Source: Phyllobacteriaceae bacterium
GTDB taxonomy: Bacteria; Pseudomonadota; Alphaproteobacteria; Rhizobiales; Rhizobiaceae
DNA: 64,000 nt
Direction: 5' to 3'
Assembly: GCA_016711085.1 (NCBI GenBank)
Contig: JADJTR010000012.1
Coordinates: 186,001-250,000 of the forward strand
Part shown: positions 33,288 to 42,187 of the stretch, piece by piece
Layout of the letters: every line of letters begins with the position of its first letter
How positions within the stretch are numbered: the first letter of the stretch is position 1
Translations under genes and position numbers: made by a program
The notes under the pieces: generated by a model
What the model was told of the DNA's origin: nothing
The model's database searches: none
The model's input: the letters and a program-made list of their open reading frames with translations, nothing else

Positions 33288-34832
33288 TCAGCCCTTGGCG
33301 AGCGGCAGGGCGACGAAGCGCGACTGCTCGCCGCGTTCGACCTGGAGCAGCACTGCCTTGCGTCCGGCCTTTTCGGCCTCCGCGACCGCGCTTTCGGCGG
33401 CCTTGGCGTCGGCGACCTCGGCGGCGTTGACTGACAAGATCACATCGCCGACAGCGATGCCGTTCTCCTCGGCCTTGCTTCCATCTTCCACGGCGGTGAC
33501 TTTCAAACCCTTGCCGCCTTCAGCCGCTTCGACCGACAGCCCGAGCGCCGACAATTTGATCGCTTCCGCCGGCTTGGCTGGCGCCGGCGCCTCGGCGGAG
33601 GCGATCTTGTCGCCTTCCGGCAATTTTCCGAGCGTCAGCTTGAGCTTTTCCGGCTTGCCGCCCCGCATCAGGGTCAACTCGATTTCCTTGCCCGGCGTCA
33701 AATCGCCGATCAGGCGGGACAGGTCCTTCGGCGACTCGATGGCTTTTCCATCGACCTCGGTGATGACGTCGCCGGACTTGATTCCGGCGGCCTTGGCCGG
33801 GCTATTGTCTTGCGGATCGGAGACAAGGGCGCCCTTGGTGCCTTGCAAGCCCAGCGACTCGGCAATGTCCTGGTCGACCGGCTGGATCGCCACGCCAAGC
33901 CAGCCGCGCGCAATGGTGCCGCCGGTCATCAGCTTGTTGACGACATCTTTGGCGAGCGAGGCCGGGATGGCGAAAGCGATGCCGACATTGCCGCCGGACG
34001 GCGAAAAGATCGCCGTGTTGACGCCAACGACTTCGCCGGACTGGTTGAAAGCCGGGCCGCCGGAATTGCCGCGGTTCACCGCCGCGTCGATCTGGATGAA
34101 ATCGTCATAGGGGCCGGCGCCGATGTCGCGGCCGCGGGCCGAGACGATGCCGGCCGTCACCGTGCCGCCGAGGCCGAAGGGATTGCCGACCGCCACGACC
34201 CAGTCGCCGACCCGGATCTTGGAATCGTCGGCGAAAGCCACATAGGTGAAACTGCGCGACGCATCGACCTTCAGAACCGCGAGATCGGTGCGTTCGTCGC
34301 GGCCGATCAGTTTGGCGTCAAGCTCATCGCCATTGTCGAGAACGACGGTGAATTCCGCGCCGCCGTCGACGACGTGATTGTTGGTGACGATGAACCCGTC
34401 TTCGGAAATGAAGAAGCCGGACCCTTGCGAGGTGGGCTGCAAACGACCTTCGCCTCGCGGGCCCTTGCGCCTGGGATGATCAGGTCCACCGCCGAACGGA
34501 TTGTTCTCGCCGCCGAAATCGCGAAAAAAGCGCTTGAGCGGATGGTCGTCGGGCAGGTCATCGAAGCCCTGGCCGCCGAAGGGGAAGAAGCCCTCGCCGC
34601 CACCGGTCGATTCAACCCGCGATTTGACGCGAACCGAGACGACCGCCGGCGTGACCTTTTCCACCACATCGGCGAAGCCGGTCACCTGCGCCCGCGCGTT
34701 GATGCGAACCGCTTCGGCGAAAACCGGTGTGACGGAAATGGCGGTCACGCCCAGAACGGCGGCAATGGCGATGGCGGCGGCGCGCGTCGCCAGGCGCTGG
34801 CGCCCGGCATCGAGCGAGGTCGAAAGTTTCAT
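33288..34832 (-). CDS. degP: DegP/HtrA-family periplasmic serine protease
   Basis: This 514-residue Do-family protease/chaperone has a signal-anchor or signal peptide (AAAIAIAAVLGVTAISVTPVFA). The trypsin-like domain shows the catalytic triad His in VTNNHVVDGG, Asp in RTDLAVLKVD and Ser in RGNSGGPAFN. Two PDZ domains follow (residues ~310-400 and ~425-510). The long insertion rich in Gly/Pro/Asp near residues 75-130 corresponds to the LA loop region. It degrades misfolded envelope proteins. I chose ATG 34832 with AAGGA upstream. Located between ccmH and the two-component pair, the same order as rhizobial cycL-degP. Confidence 0.93.
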   Translation of the reverse strand: MKLSTSLDAGRQRLATRAAAIAIAAVLGVTAISVTPVFAEAVRINARAQVTGFADVVEKVTPAVVSVRVKSRVESTGGGEGFFPFGGQGFDDLPDDHPLKRFFRDFGGENNPFGGGPDHPRRKGPRGEGRLQPTSQGSGFFISEDGFIVTNNHVVDGGAEFTVVLDNGDELDAKLIGRDERTDLAVLKVDASRSFTYVAFADDSKIRVGDWVVAVGNPFGLGGTVTAGIVSARGRDIGAGPYDDFIQIDAAVNRGNSGGPAFNQSGEVVGVNTAIFSPSGGNVGIAFAIPASLAKDVVNKLMTGGTIARGWLGVAIQPVDQDIAESLGLQGTKGALVSDPQDNSPAKAAGIKSGDVITEVDGKAIESPKDLSRLIGDLTPGKEIELTLMRGGKPEKLKLTLGKLPEGDKIASAEAPAPAKPAEAIKLSALGLSVEAAEGGKGLKVTAVEDGSKAEENGIAVGDVILSVNAAEVADAKAAESAVAEAEKAGRKAVLLQVERGEQSRFVALPLAKG

Positions 34833-34941
34833 TGGGAAGTCCTTTCCGATTGGGCGGGCCATTGGCCCATGCCCAACCAGATAGGCGACGCCACCTTACA
34901 GCGCCCTTTCCGCTACATGAAATATTCGTAACTTTCCGACG

Positions 34942-35421
34942 TCAGACGTCGTCGACGCGCTTCAACAGGTCGTCGAGCGCAGCGCTTTCCTCAGGCGTCA
35001 ACGCCGTCGGCGCCGGCTTGCGGCGACGCGCCGCGAAAAGGGCGAAGGCCCCGCCGGCCAGCAGGGCGATCGCCGGCGTTGCCCACAGCAACAGGTTCCG
35101 GTTCGAGAATTGAGGCTTGAGCAGCACGAATTCGCCATAACGCGAAACCAGAAACGCGATCACTTCCTCGTCGCTATCGCCGGAGAGCAGGCGTTCGCGC
35201 ACCAAGCGGCGCAAATCGCCGGCCAGATCGGCGTCGGAATCGTCGATCGACTGGTTTTGGCAGACCAGGCAGCGCAATTCGGCCGAGATGGCGCGGGCGC
35301 GCGCTTCGAGCGCCGGATCGGCCAGAACTTCTTCGGGCGAAACCGCAAACGCCGGCGCGACGATGACGACGGCGGCGGCGAGCAGCGCCGCGCGCAAGCC
35401 GGAAAGCAATGTCCGGCTCAT
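34942..35421 (-). CDS. ccmH: Cytochrome c maturation protein CcmH/CycL
   Basis: This 159-residue periplasmic, membrane-anchored thiol oxidoreductase prepares apocytochrome c for haem ligation. It has a signal peptide (LRAALLAAAVVIVAPAFA), the redox motif LRCLVCQNQSIDDSDADLA (CxxC), and a C-terminal TM anchor (LLLWATPAIALLAGGAFALF). Its start overlaps the ccmF stop (ATGA), as expected in the cycHJKL operon. Confidence 0.93.
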   Translation of the reverse strand: MSRTLLSGLRAALLAAAVVIVAPAFAVSPEEVLADPALEARARAISAELRCLVCQNQSIDDSDADLAGDLRRLVRERLLSGDSDEEVIAFLVSRYGEFVLLKPQFSNRNLLLWATPAIALLAGGAFALFAARRRKPAPTALTPEESAALDDLLKRVDDV

Positions 35422-37394
35422 TGGACGACTGCCACGGGCTTGCGCCGCGCGGCCGGCGCTCCGACGCGCAGTCGCCGGTCGGCAAGCGACACGAGGCCGC
35501 CCAGCGCCATGACGACGCCGCCGATCCAGATCAGCGTCACGAACGGTTTCCACCAAATCCTCACCGCGATGCCGCCATTGTCCTGAGGATCGCCGAGCGA
35601 TACGTAGAGCTGGCTGAAGCCGAAGGTGCGAATTCCGGACTCGGTCGTCGGCATACGTCTCGCCTGATAAACCCGCTTGCCGGCGAATATCTCGCCGAGC
35701 GCTTCGCCACCCGTTCCCGTGAGGTCGAAGAGCGCGCGATCCTCGGTGAAATTGGGTCCTTGCGTCGGCTCGTAAGCTTTGAAGTCGAGGCGATAACCGG
35801 CGACTTCGACCGATTCGCCGGTCTTCATCGCCAGAATGCGCTCTTCCTGCAGGGCGCTGGTCATGGCCATGCCGAGCACGGTCAGGCCAAGGCCGGCGTG
35901 TCCGAGCGCCGTGCCATAGACCGAATTCGGCAGGCCCTTGAGACGCGACCACGAAACCGACGCGCCTTTGGACAGACCGGCGCGCAAGACAAGGTCGCTC
36001 ACCGCGCCCAGCAGCAGCCAGGCGGCCAGCGCCGCGCCGAGCGCGGCGAACAGGGCGTTGCGGTCGACGAACAGCATCACCAGCGCGCCGATGGCGAGCG
36101 CGCCGCCAAGCGCGGCGAACAGGCGTTGCGTCGCCGCGAACAGGTCGCCGCGCTTCCAGGCCATCATCGGGCCGAAGGGCACGGCGATCAGCAGCGGCGC
36201 GGCCAACGCGCCGAAAGTGAGGTTGAAGAACGGCGCGCCGACCGAGATTTTCGACCCGTCGATGGCCTCGAGAAACAGCGGATAAAGCGTGCCGACAAAG
36301 ACCGTCGCCGCGGCTGTCACCAGTATCAAATTGTTGAAAACCAACGCGCCTTCGCGCGAGATCGGATGAAACAGGCCGCCGGCGTTCAAGGTTTGGGCCC
36401 GTAACGCGAACAGCGCCAACGAACCGCCGATGAAAATCACGAGGATGGCGAGGATGAAAACGCCACGCGCCGGATCGGTGGCGAAAGCGTGGACGGAGGT
36501 CAGAACGCCGGAACGCACCAGGAAAGTGCCGAGCAGCGAAAATGAAAACGCGATAATGGCGAGTAGCACCGTCCAGATCTTCAGCGCCTCGCGCTTCTCC
36601 ATGACAATGGCCGAGTGCAGCAGCGCCGTGCCGGCGAGCCACGGCATGAAAGAGGCGTTTTCGACCGGATCCCAGAACCAGAAACCGCCCCAGCCAAGTT
36701 CGTAATAGGCCCAGTACGACCCCATGGCGATGCCGAGCGTCAGGAATATCCACGCCGCCATGGTCCAGGGCCGCACCCAGCGCGCCCAAGCGGCGTCGAG
36801 CTTGCCATCGATCAGCGCCGCCACCGCGAAGGCGAAGCAGATCGAATAGCCGACATAGCCGAGATAGAGCAGCGGCGGATGCACGGCGAGGCCGAAATCC
36901 TGCAGGATCGGGTTCAGATCCTCGCCTTCGATCGGCGCAGGATCGAGGCGCGCGAACGGGTTCGAAGTCAGCAACAGGAACAGGAAAAACGCGACGCCGA
37001 CAACGCCCTGGACTGCAATCACATTGGCGCGCAGCCGTTCGGGCAGATTGCCGCCGAAAAGCGCCACAAGCGCGCCGAACAGCGTCAGGATCAGCGCCCA
37101 CAGCAGCATCGAGCCTTCGTGATTGCCCCAAACCGAGGTCAGCTTGAAGATCATCGGCTGCAGGGAATGCGAGTTGGCGTAGACATTGGCGACAGAAAAA
37201 TCGGAGGCGGCGTAGGACGCCATCAGGGCGGCAAAGGAAAGCGCGGTCATCAGGAACGCCGCCATAGCGGTCGGGCCGGCAACGGCCATAAGGCGGTGGT
37301 CGCCCAGCGTCGTTCCGGCCAGCGGCGCGGCCGCCTGCACCAGCGACAACGCCAGCGCCAGAGTGAGGGCGAAATGGCCGAGTTCGACGATCAT
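35418..37394 (-). CDS. ccmF: Cytochrome c haem lyase subunit CcmF/CycK
   Basis: This 658-residue multi-spanning membrane protein joins haem to apocytochrome c with CcmH and CcmI. It has some fifteen hydrophobic helices and the family's tryptophan-rich WWD-type segment (ELGWGGFWFWDPVENASFMPW), plus external histidines flanking it. The C-terminal periplasmic domain ends in RIWWKPFVTLIWIGG. Starts by overlapping the end of ccmE. Confidence 0.94.
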   Translation of the reverse strand: MIVELGHFALTLALALSLVQAAAPLAGTTLGDHRLMAVAGPTAMAAFLMTALSFAALMASYAASDFSVANVYANSHSLQPMIFKLTSVWGNHEGSMLLWALILTLFGALVALFGGNLPERLRANVIAVQGVVGVAFFLFLLLTSNPFARLDPAPIEGEDLNPILQDFGLAVHPPLLYLGYVGYSICFAFAVAALIDGKLDAAWARWVRPWTMAAWIFLTLGIAMGSYWAYYELGWGGFWFWDPVENASFMPWLAGTALLHSAIVMEKREALKIWTVLLAIIAFSFSLLGTFLVRSGVLTSVHAFATDPARGVFILAILVIFIGGSLALFALRAQTLNAGGLFHPISREGALVFNNLILVTAAATVFVGTLYPLFLEAIDGSKISVGAPFFNLTFGALAAPLLIAVPFGPMMAWKRGDLFAATQRLFAALGGALAIGALVMLFVDRNALFAALGAALAAWLLLGAVSDLVLRAGLSKGASVSWSRLKGLPNSVYGTALGHAGLGLTVLGMAMTSALQEERILAMKTGESVEVAGYRLDFKAYEPTQGPNFTEDRALFDLTGTGGEALGEIFAGKRVYQARRMPTTESGIRTFGFSQLYVSLGDPQDNGGIAVRIWWKPFVTLIWIGGVVMALGGLVSLADRRLRVGAPAARRKPVAVVQ

Positions 37395-37834
37395 GGCTTG
37401 GCGGCCCCCTGCCAGACGCCTTTTTCCTTCAAGGCGTCGGCGACTTCCTTCGGCATGTAATTCTCGTCATGCTTGGCAAGCACGGTATCGGCGACGAACA
37501 CGCCGTCGCCCGCAAGCGCGCCTTCGACAACCACGCCCTGTTCCTCACGGAAGAGGTCAGGCAGGATGCCGTCATAGGTAACCTTGACCGCCTTGTCGGT
37601 ATCGGTGACGCCGAAGGAAACCTGGGTTCCGGCGCCGCGCACGACCGATCCCTTTTCGACGCGCCCACCGAGCCGCAGCTTCACGCCCGGCTTGATCGAC
37701 ATGGTCACCAGATCGGATGGCGTGCGGAAAAACACGATCTCCTGACGCAGCGCGAACAAAACCAGCCCGGCGGCAAGCGCCAGAAACGCCATTGCGCCGG
37801 CGATGATCGATAGTCGTTTCTGCTTGCGCGTCAT
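37391..37834 (-). CDS. ccmE: Haem chaperone CcmE/CycJ
   Basis: This 147-residue, N-terminally anchored periplasmic protein covalently carries haem to the lyase. The anchor is LSIIAGAMAFLALAAGLVLF, followed by an OB-fold and the haem-binding segment LAKHDENYMPKEV with the covalent His. I prefer ATG 37834 (MTRKQKRLSI) to upstream in-frame starts at 37846. Coupled to ccmF downstream. Confidence 0.93.
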   Translation of the reverse strand: MTRKQKRLSIIAGAMAFLALAAGLVLFALRQEIVFFRTPSDLVTMSIKPGVKLRLGGRVEKGSVVRGAGTQVSFGVTDTDKAVKVTYDGILPDLFREEQGVVVEGALAGDGVFVADTVLAKHDENYMPKEVADALKEKGVWQGAAKP

Positions 37835-37838
37835 CATC

Positions 37839-38966
37839 TCAATCAAGTCCCGTCATGCCCGCATCGCGGGCGAATGTCTTCAGTTCGGCGAAACGGCCGG
37901 AATCCAGCCCCTTTTCCGCCCGGACAATGGCGTCTCTTGCAGCGTCGGGCTTGCCCATCACCAGATAAGCGCGAACCAGCTTTTTCCAACCATCGAGATC
38001 GCCGGGCTTTTCTTTCAGGCTGGCGTCAAGTCGGGCGACCATGCTGTCGATCATGGCGGCGCGATCGCCGGCCGACATGTCGTTGGCGGCGGCGACTTCC
38101 TCCTGCGTCGGTCCCTTGTCCGCTGGCGCCGGCGCTGAGCCGCCGGCGATCTGGTCGACCTGCGCCAGAGCCTCGCGGCTGGCGCCGACCCACGGCGAAG
38201 CCGGATCGACGTCTGCGATCAGGGAAGTCCATTGCGCCTTGGCCTGGCCCAGCTTGCCGGCTTGCGCATGAGCGAGCGCAACGAAGAAACGGGCCTTGGC
38301 GTGTTTGCTGTCCAGCATGAGGGCGCGGTCGAACGCGGCGCGCGAATCCGGCCCGATGACACCATTATCGCGCGTCAGCAATGCCTCGCCGAGCGCCGCT
38401 TCGCGATCGGCGGACTGCCCGGCCAGTCGGATGAGTGTTTCATATGCCTTGATCGCATCGTCGACGCGACCGATGCGCATGTAGATCGGCGCGATGACTT
38501 CCCACCCGGAAGCATCATCCGGATTGGCTTTCAGATGGGATTCGGCCCGGGCGACCAATTCCTCGACCGAATTGTTGGCCGGGTTGCGCGTCATGCGCTC
38601 GGCCAGCGGTTGGGCCGGCAGGCCGGGCGCGCCAAGGGTTGCATAAAAACTCCAACCGATCAGCGGCACCGCGAGTACGGCGGCGACACCTGCGAGACGC
38701 AGGTTACGCGCCGACCGGACCGGTTCACCGGCCTTCGCCGAAGCCTTGAGAACCCGCCGGGCGATTTCGGCGCGAGCCTCCGTCGCCGTTTCCGCCGCGA
38801 TCACGCCGCGCGCCACGTCGCGGTCGAGTTCGGCCAATTGGTCACGATAGACGGCCAGATCGCCGACGGCTTCGGCCTGCGGAGACGAAGGCCGGCGCAA
38901 CCACGGCCACAGCACCGCGAGCGCGGCGATCAGGGTCAAAAATGCGGCGAAAAGCCAAAACAACAT
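37839..38966 (-). CDS. ccmI: Cytochrome c maturation protein CcmI/CycH
   Basis: This 375-residue protein is the TPR-containing apocytochrome chaperone of the haem lyase complex. It has an N-terminal TM (LFWLFAAFLTLIAALAVLWPW), a cytoplasmic Arg-rich loop (ELDRDVARGVI), a second TM near residues 90-110 and a periplasmic TPR region (YMRIGRVDDAIKAYETLIRL and later repeats). First gene of the ccmIEFH operon, transcribed towards degP. Confidence 0.93.
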   Translation of the reverse strand: MLFWLFAAFLTLIAALAVLWPWLRRPSSPQAEAVGDLAVYRDQLAELDRDVARGVIAAETATEARAEIARRVLKASAKAGEPVRSARNLRLAGVAAVLAVPLIGWSFYATLGAPGLPAQPLAERMTRNPANNSVEELVARAESHLKANPDDASGWEVIAPIYMRIGRVDDAIKAYETLIRLAGQSADREAALGEALLTRDNGVIGPDSRAAFDRALMLDSKHAKARFFVALAHAQAGKLGQAKAQWTSLIADVDPASPWVGASREALAQVDQIAGGSAPAPADKGPTQEEVAAANDMSAGDRAAMIDSMVARLDASLKEKPGDLDGWKKLVRAYLVMGKPDAARDAIVRAEKGLDSGRFAELKTFARDAGMTGLD

Positions 38967-39031
38967 GATGCGTCTTTACTCCGGGCGTACCGGCGACGCC
39001 AATGACCGGACGATGCGGCTTTTTGGCGGCG

Positions 39032-39436
39032 TCAATCGAGTGGCGACCAGCTGCCGTCGGCATTCCGGCATGCCGCGCCACGCCGGGTCTGTTGCATTGA
39101 AACAACCGTGACGACATGGACGAGCTGGCGGCAATTCTGGCTGCCAACCTGATAGGGCGGGCCGGCGGTGGCGTTTCCCGATTGGCCGGCCTTTTTTCCT
39201 GTCCACGCGACTGAGGCCCCCGGAGCATTGTATTCGAGCGCCCGGTATTCCGACTCCAGCGCCAGCAAGCGGTCCGTCGCGCCAAGCTTCCTGCCCAGAT
39301 CGGCGCCGATGATGCCTTCGCCCAGTGCGCCGATCAGGCCAGCGGCCACGCCCGGTTTAGGCGGCGTCGCCGCGTCGATCGAGGCGCAAGCAGGCAGAAT
39401 CAAGGGGATGGCGATTGCTGCGACAAATCTCTTCAC
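39032..39436 (-). CDS. Small outer-membrane-type lipoprotein (surface antigen family)
   Basis: This ~134-residue protein starts at a GTG (39436) with GGAG eight bases upstream. The N-terminus VKRFVAAIAIPLILPACAS has a lipobox ending at Cys. A Gly-rich segment (AAGLIGALGEGIIGADLG) resembles the glycine zipper of 17-kDa surface antigens, and the end CRNADGSWSPLD matches their C-terminal CRxxDGSW motif. The role is unknown. It lies between feuQ and ccmI in the same direction. Confidence 0.7.
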   Translation of the reverse strand: MKRFVAAIAIPLILPACASIDAATPPKPGVAAGLIGALGEGIIGADLGRKLGATDRLLALESEYRALEYNAPGASVAWTGKKAGQSGNATAGPPYQVGSQNCRQLVHVVTVVSMQQTRRGAACRNADGSWSPLD

Positions 39437-39506
39437 GCCGGCGCTCCGGATACTCCGCCCGCGGTTTCTGCCCGCTCGCTCGCCTCTATGCAAGGGCCGG
39501 AGCCGG

Positions 39507-40877
39507 TTATTGGCGGCGCGCGAGGATCACTTCGGCCTTTAGTCCGCCGAGCGTCGAACGGTCGAGCGCCAGCGCGCCGCCGTATTCCTCGACCAGATCG
39601 GTCACAATCGCCAGACCCAGCCCCGTGCCCGGCTTGGATTCGTCGAGCCTTTTGCCGCGTTTGACCGCTTCGCGCGCCTTGTCTTCCGGAATGCCCGGAC
39701 CATCGTCCTCGACCGTTACGACCAAGGTCCGCATCCCCTCGCGGATACCCTCGGCGACCGACAAGCGGACCTTGGATTTCGCCCATTTCGCTGCATTTTC
39801 AATCAGATTGCCGAGGATTTCGTCGAAATCCTCGGGCTCGCCTGCGAAAACCGGATCGCGCGTCTCGATCCGCAAATCGAAGGCAAGCGCCGGATTGAGC
39901 TTGCCCATGACGCGCACGAATCGCTCGAGCGACGGAGCGACCGGGGTGCGGAAGGCGACCGAATCCTTCTGCGCCGCGATGCGGGCGCGTTTGAGATAAT
40001 GATCGACCTGCATGCGCATCGCCTCGGCTTGATCGGCAATGAGCTTGCCTTTGGCGCCGCCAAGCGCCCTGCCCTCGTTGGTGACGACGGCGAGCGGCGT
40101 TTTCAGCGAATGCGCCAGATTGCCGACCTGGGTGCGGGCGCGCTCGACAATGCGATGGTTCGATTCGATCAGTTTGTTGGTTTCTTCAGCCAACGGCGCG
40201 ATCTCGGCTGGAAAAGCGCCGTCCAGGCGCTCGGCCCGGCCTTCGCGTATGTCGGCCAGCGCCTGGCGCACATGGCCGAGCGGACGCAAGCCCAGAAAGA
40301 TCGCCAGCGCGTTGATCGCAATGGTCAGCGCACCGAACAAGGCCAGCCAGAAGCGCAAGGTCCGTTCGAAGGCGTCGATCTCGCCGCCCAGTTCGCTGCG
40401 GTTTCCCATGACGCGGAAACGGGCGATCCGGTTGTCATTGTCGATGACGAACTCGCTTTCGACCACTTCAACCGTCTCGCCGGCGAGGCCGTCGGTGGAG
40501 TAGTTGCGGCGGAACTCGGCGTCGAAAGGCGCGCGCGCGATCGACAGCGCCTGGATGTCGCCGACCAGCGACGGGGATTTCAACGGCGCCGCCGCCGCGC
40601 CGACGGCAATTTCGACCGACCAATACCAGCCCGAGTTCGGAATGGTGAAGCGCAAATCGCCCAATTCCGGCGCGCCGGACAGGCTGCCGTCGTCGGCAAC
40701 GCCGACCGTGCCGATCAGATTGAACAGATGCGCCGAAAGAAGCCGGGAAAAATTCGCTTCCGCCGATTGGCGATAAAGCGCGGCAATCAGCGTGGCGACG
40801 ATGATGAGGCCGACAATCGCCAACAGGCTGGAGGCCGCGATGGTGCGAAAGACAAGGGAGCGGAACAGGCCGGTCAA
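39507..40877 (-). CDS. feuQ: FeuQ-like sensor histidine kinase
   Basis: This 456-residue kinase has an N-terminal TM (SSLLAIVGLIIVATLIAALY), a periplasmic sensor of ~150 residues, a second TM (FWLALFGALTIAINALAIFL), HAMP, HisKA (VGNLAHSLKTPLAVVTNEGR) and a HATPase ending with PGTGLGLAIVTDLVEEYGG. It pairs with the regulator encoded just upstream. By homology to rhizobial FeuPQ it would sense low osmolarity and control cyclic glucan export; that assignment rests on sequence resemblance and gene order. Confidence 0.85.
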   Translation of the reverse strand: MTGLFRSLVFRTIAASSLLAIVGLIIVATLIAALYRQSAEANFSRLLSAHLFNLIGTVGVADDGSLSGAPELGDLRFTIPNSGWYWSVEIAVGAAAAPLKSPSLVGDIQALSIARAPFDAEFRRNYSTDGLAGETVEVVESEFVIDNDNRIARFRVMGNRSELGGEIDAFERTLRFWLALFGALTIAINALAIFLGLRPLGHVRQALADIREGRAERLDGAFPAEIAPLAEETNKLIESNHRIVERARTQVGNLAHSLKTPLAVVTNEGRALGGAKGKLIADQAEAMRMQVDHYLKRARIAAQKDSVAFRTPVAPSLERFVRVMGKLNPALAFDLRIETRDPVFAGEPEDFDEILGNLIENAAKWAKSKVRLSVAEGIREGMRTLVVTVEDDGPGIPEDKAREAVKRGKRLDESKPGTGLGLAIVTDLVEEYGGALALDRSTLGGLKAEVILARRQ

Positions 40878-40919
40878 GGTCGCGCAGCTCCGACGCGCAG
40901 GCGGGCCGCGTTTACCATG

Positions 40920-41594
40920 TCAGCCAGCCGGCGCTTCTGGCGCACGGATGCGATAACCCATGCCGCGAATGGTCTCGATCATGTCGACGCCCATTTTCTT
41001 GCGAAGTCGACCGACGAAAACCTCGATGGTGTTGGAATCGCGGTCGAAATCCTGATCGTACAAATGCTCGACCAGTTCGGTGCGCGAAATCACCTCGCCA
41101 AGGTGATGCATCAGATACGCTAGCAGGCGGAATTCCAGCGAGGTCAGCTTCAGCGGCGCGCCGTCAACCGTGGCGCGTGACGTCTTTGTGTCGATGCGCA
41201 ACGGACCGCAGGAAATCTCCGAGGAGGCGTGTCCGGCGGCGCGCCGGATCAGCGCCCGCACGCGGGCCAGCACTTCCTCGATGTGGAACGGCTTGGCGAC
41301 ATAGTCGTCGGCGCCGGCGTCGATGCCGGCGACCTTGTCGCTCCAGCGGTCGCGCGCGGTGAGGATCAGGACCGGGGTCTTGCGTCCGTCGCGCCGCCAA
41401 CGTTCCAATACGGAGAGCCCGTCCATTTGCGGCAGGCCGAGGTCGAGAATGATGGCGTCGTAGGGCTCCGTATCGCCGAGGAAATGCCCTTCCTCGCCGT
41501 CGAAGGCGCGATCGACGACGTAACCGGCGTCCGCCAGCGCGTCACCGAGCTGGCGATTGAGGTCCTTGTCATCCTCGACGACGAGTACACGCAT
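40920..41594 (-). CDS. feuP: FeuP-like OmpR-family response regulator
   Basis: This 224-residue regulator begins MRVLVVEDDKDLNRQLGDAL and carries the phospho-Asp in IILDLGLPQMDGLSVLE, the switch Lys in VAKPFHIEEVLARVRALIRR, and a winged helix ending EVFVGRLRKKMGVDMIETIR. The start ATG 41594 removes a poorly conserved in-frame leader. The DxGLPQMDG and WSDKVAGIDAGADDYVAKPFH wording is characteristic of FeuP/PhoP orthologues of Rhizobiales. Confidence 0.88.
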   Translation of the reverse strand: MRVLVVEDDKDLNRQLGDALADAGYVVDRAFDGEEGHFLGDTEPYDAIILDLGLPQMDGLSVLERWRRDGRKTPVLILTARDRWSDKVAGIDAGADDYVAKPFHIEEVLARVRALIRRAAGHASSEISCGPLRIDTKTSRATVDGAPLKLTSLEFRLLAYLMHHLGEVISRTELVEHLYDQDFDRDSNTIEVFVGRLRKKMGVDMIETIRGMGYRIRAPEAPAG

Positions 41595-41660
41595 GGTTTG
41601 CCGCTGATTCCCTGTCTGCGACGATTGTGCCCGAATTGGGCGCACCGGCAAATCCCGTTC

Positions 41661-41906
41661 CTATTCAGCCGGGACAATGATCTCGGTGCGACGGGGGCGT
41701 TCGCCTTGCTGGCCGGCTTCCAGCACAACAACGACACACACTTTCTGCCCGTCGCGCTCGGCGGGAACGGCGCGGGCGAGCTTGCCGCCGTGTTCGGCCG
41801 CGACCTGTTCGCCAATTGCGTGGCAATCGGGCCCGGCTGTCGACGGCGCCGTCGCCATGATCGTGGCGGCGAAGGCGAGGCTGGAAATGAGGGTGCGGTA
41901 CATCAT
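41661..41906 (-). CDS. feuN: Small periplasmic FeuN-like protein
   Basis: This 80-81 residue protein has a signal peptide (MYRTLISSLAFAATIMATAPSTAG) and a short PepSY-like mature domain (CHAIGEQVAAEHGGKLARAV, then KVCVVVVLEAGQ). Two cysteines could form a disulfide. In Sinorhizobium, feuN encodes a periplasmic protein of this size directly upstream of feuPQ that restrains the kinase; the position and size fit here. The family call is by context more than by motif. Start at 41906 or 41903 (two ATGs in tandem). Confidence 0.65.
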   Translation of the reverse strand: MMYRTLISSLAFAATIMATAPSTAGPDCHAIGEQVAAEHGGKLARAVPAERDGQKVCVVVVLEAGQQGERPRRTEIIVPAE

Positions 41907-41959
41907 GGCGCGTTCAATAGCGCAGCCCGTCTGAACGTCAAATGAACGTTGCCGCCATT

Positions 41960-42169
41960 TCACGACCCGATCCGCGCATCGGCGCTGAGCCGCCCGAAAA
42001 TGGCCAGCAGGCCCGAGACAGCGGTGATCGCCTGCAGGATCGTTTCGGTCAGCGCGGCATTGTCGACGCCGCCGACCGGCAGACCGAACATGCCGGCAAG
42101 TCCGGAGGCGACCGTCACGATCGATGCCCAGATCGTTTTCGACAGGTACCAGGGTTTGGCGATGGTCAT
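41960..42169 (-). CDS. Small membrane protein, holin-like, at the GTA 3' end
   Basis: This 69-residue protein starts MTIAKPWYLSKTIWASIVTV, with one or two hydrophobic segments (IWASIVTVASGLAGMFGL and ILQAITAVSGLLAIFG) separated by an acidic turn, and a short charged tail. AGGAG precedes the ATG. The KPWYxSKTIWA opening is typical of small phage-like holin-type proteins in rhizobia. It is the last gene in line with the GTA cluster, 18 bases past the shifted end of g15. A holin role is an inference. Confidence 0.6.
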   Translation of the reverse strand: MTIAKPWYLSKTIWASIVTVASGLAGMFGLPVGGVDNAALTETILQAITAVSGLLAIFGRLSADARIGS

Positions 42170-42187
42170 GGATTTCTCCTGTTTTGA

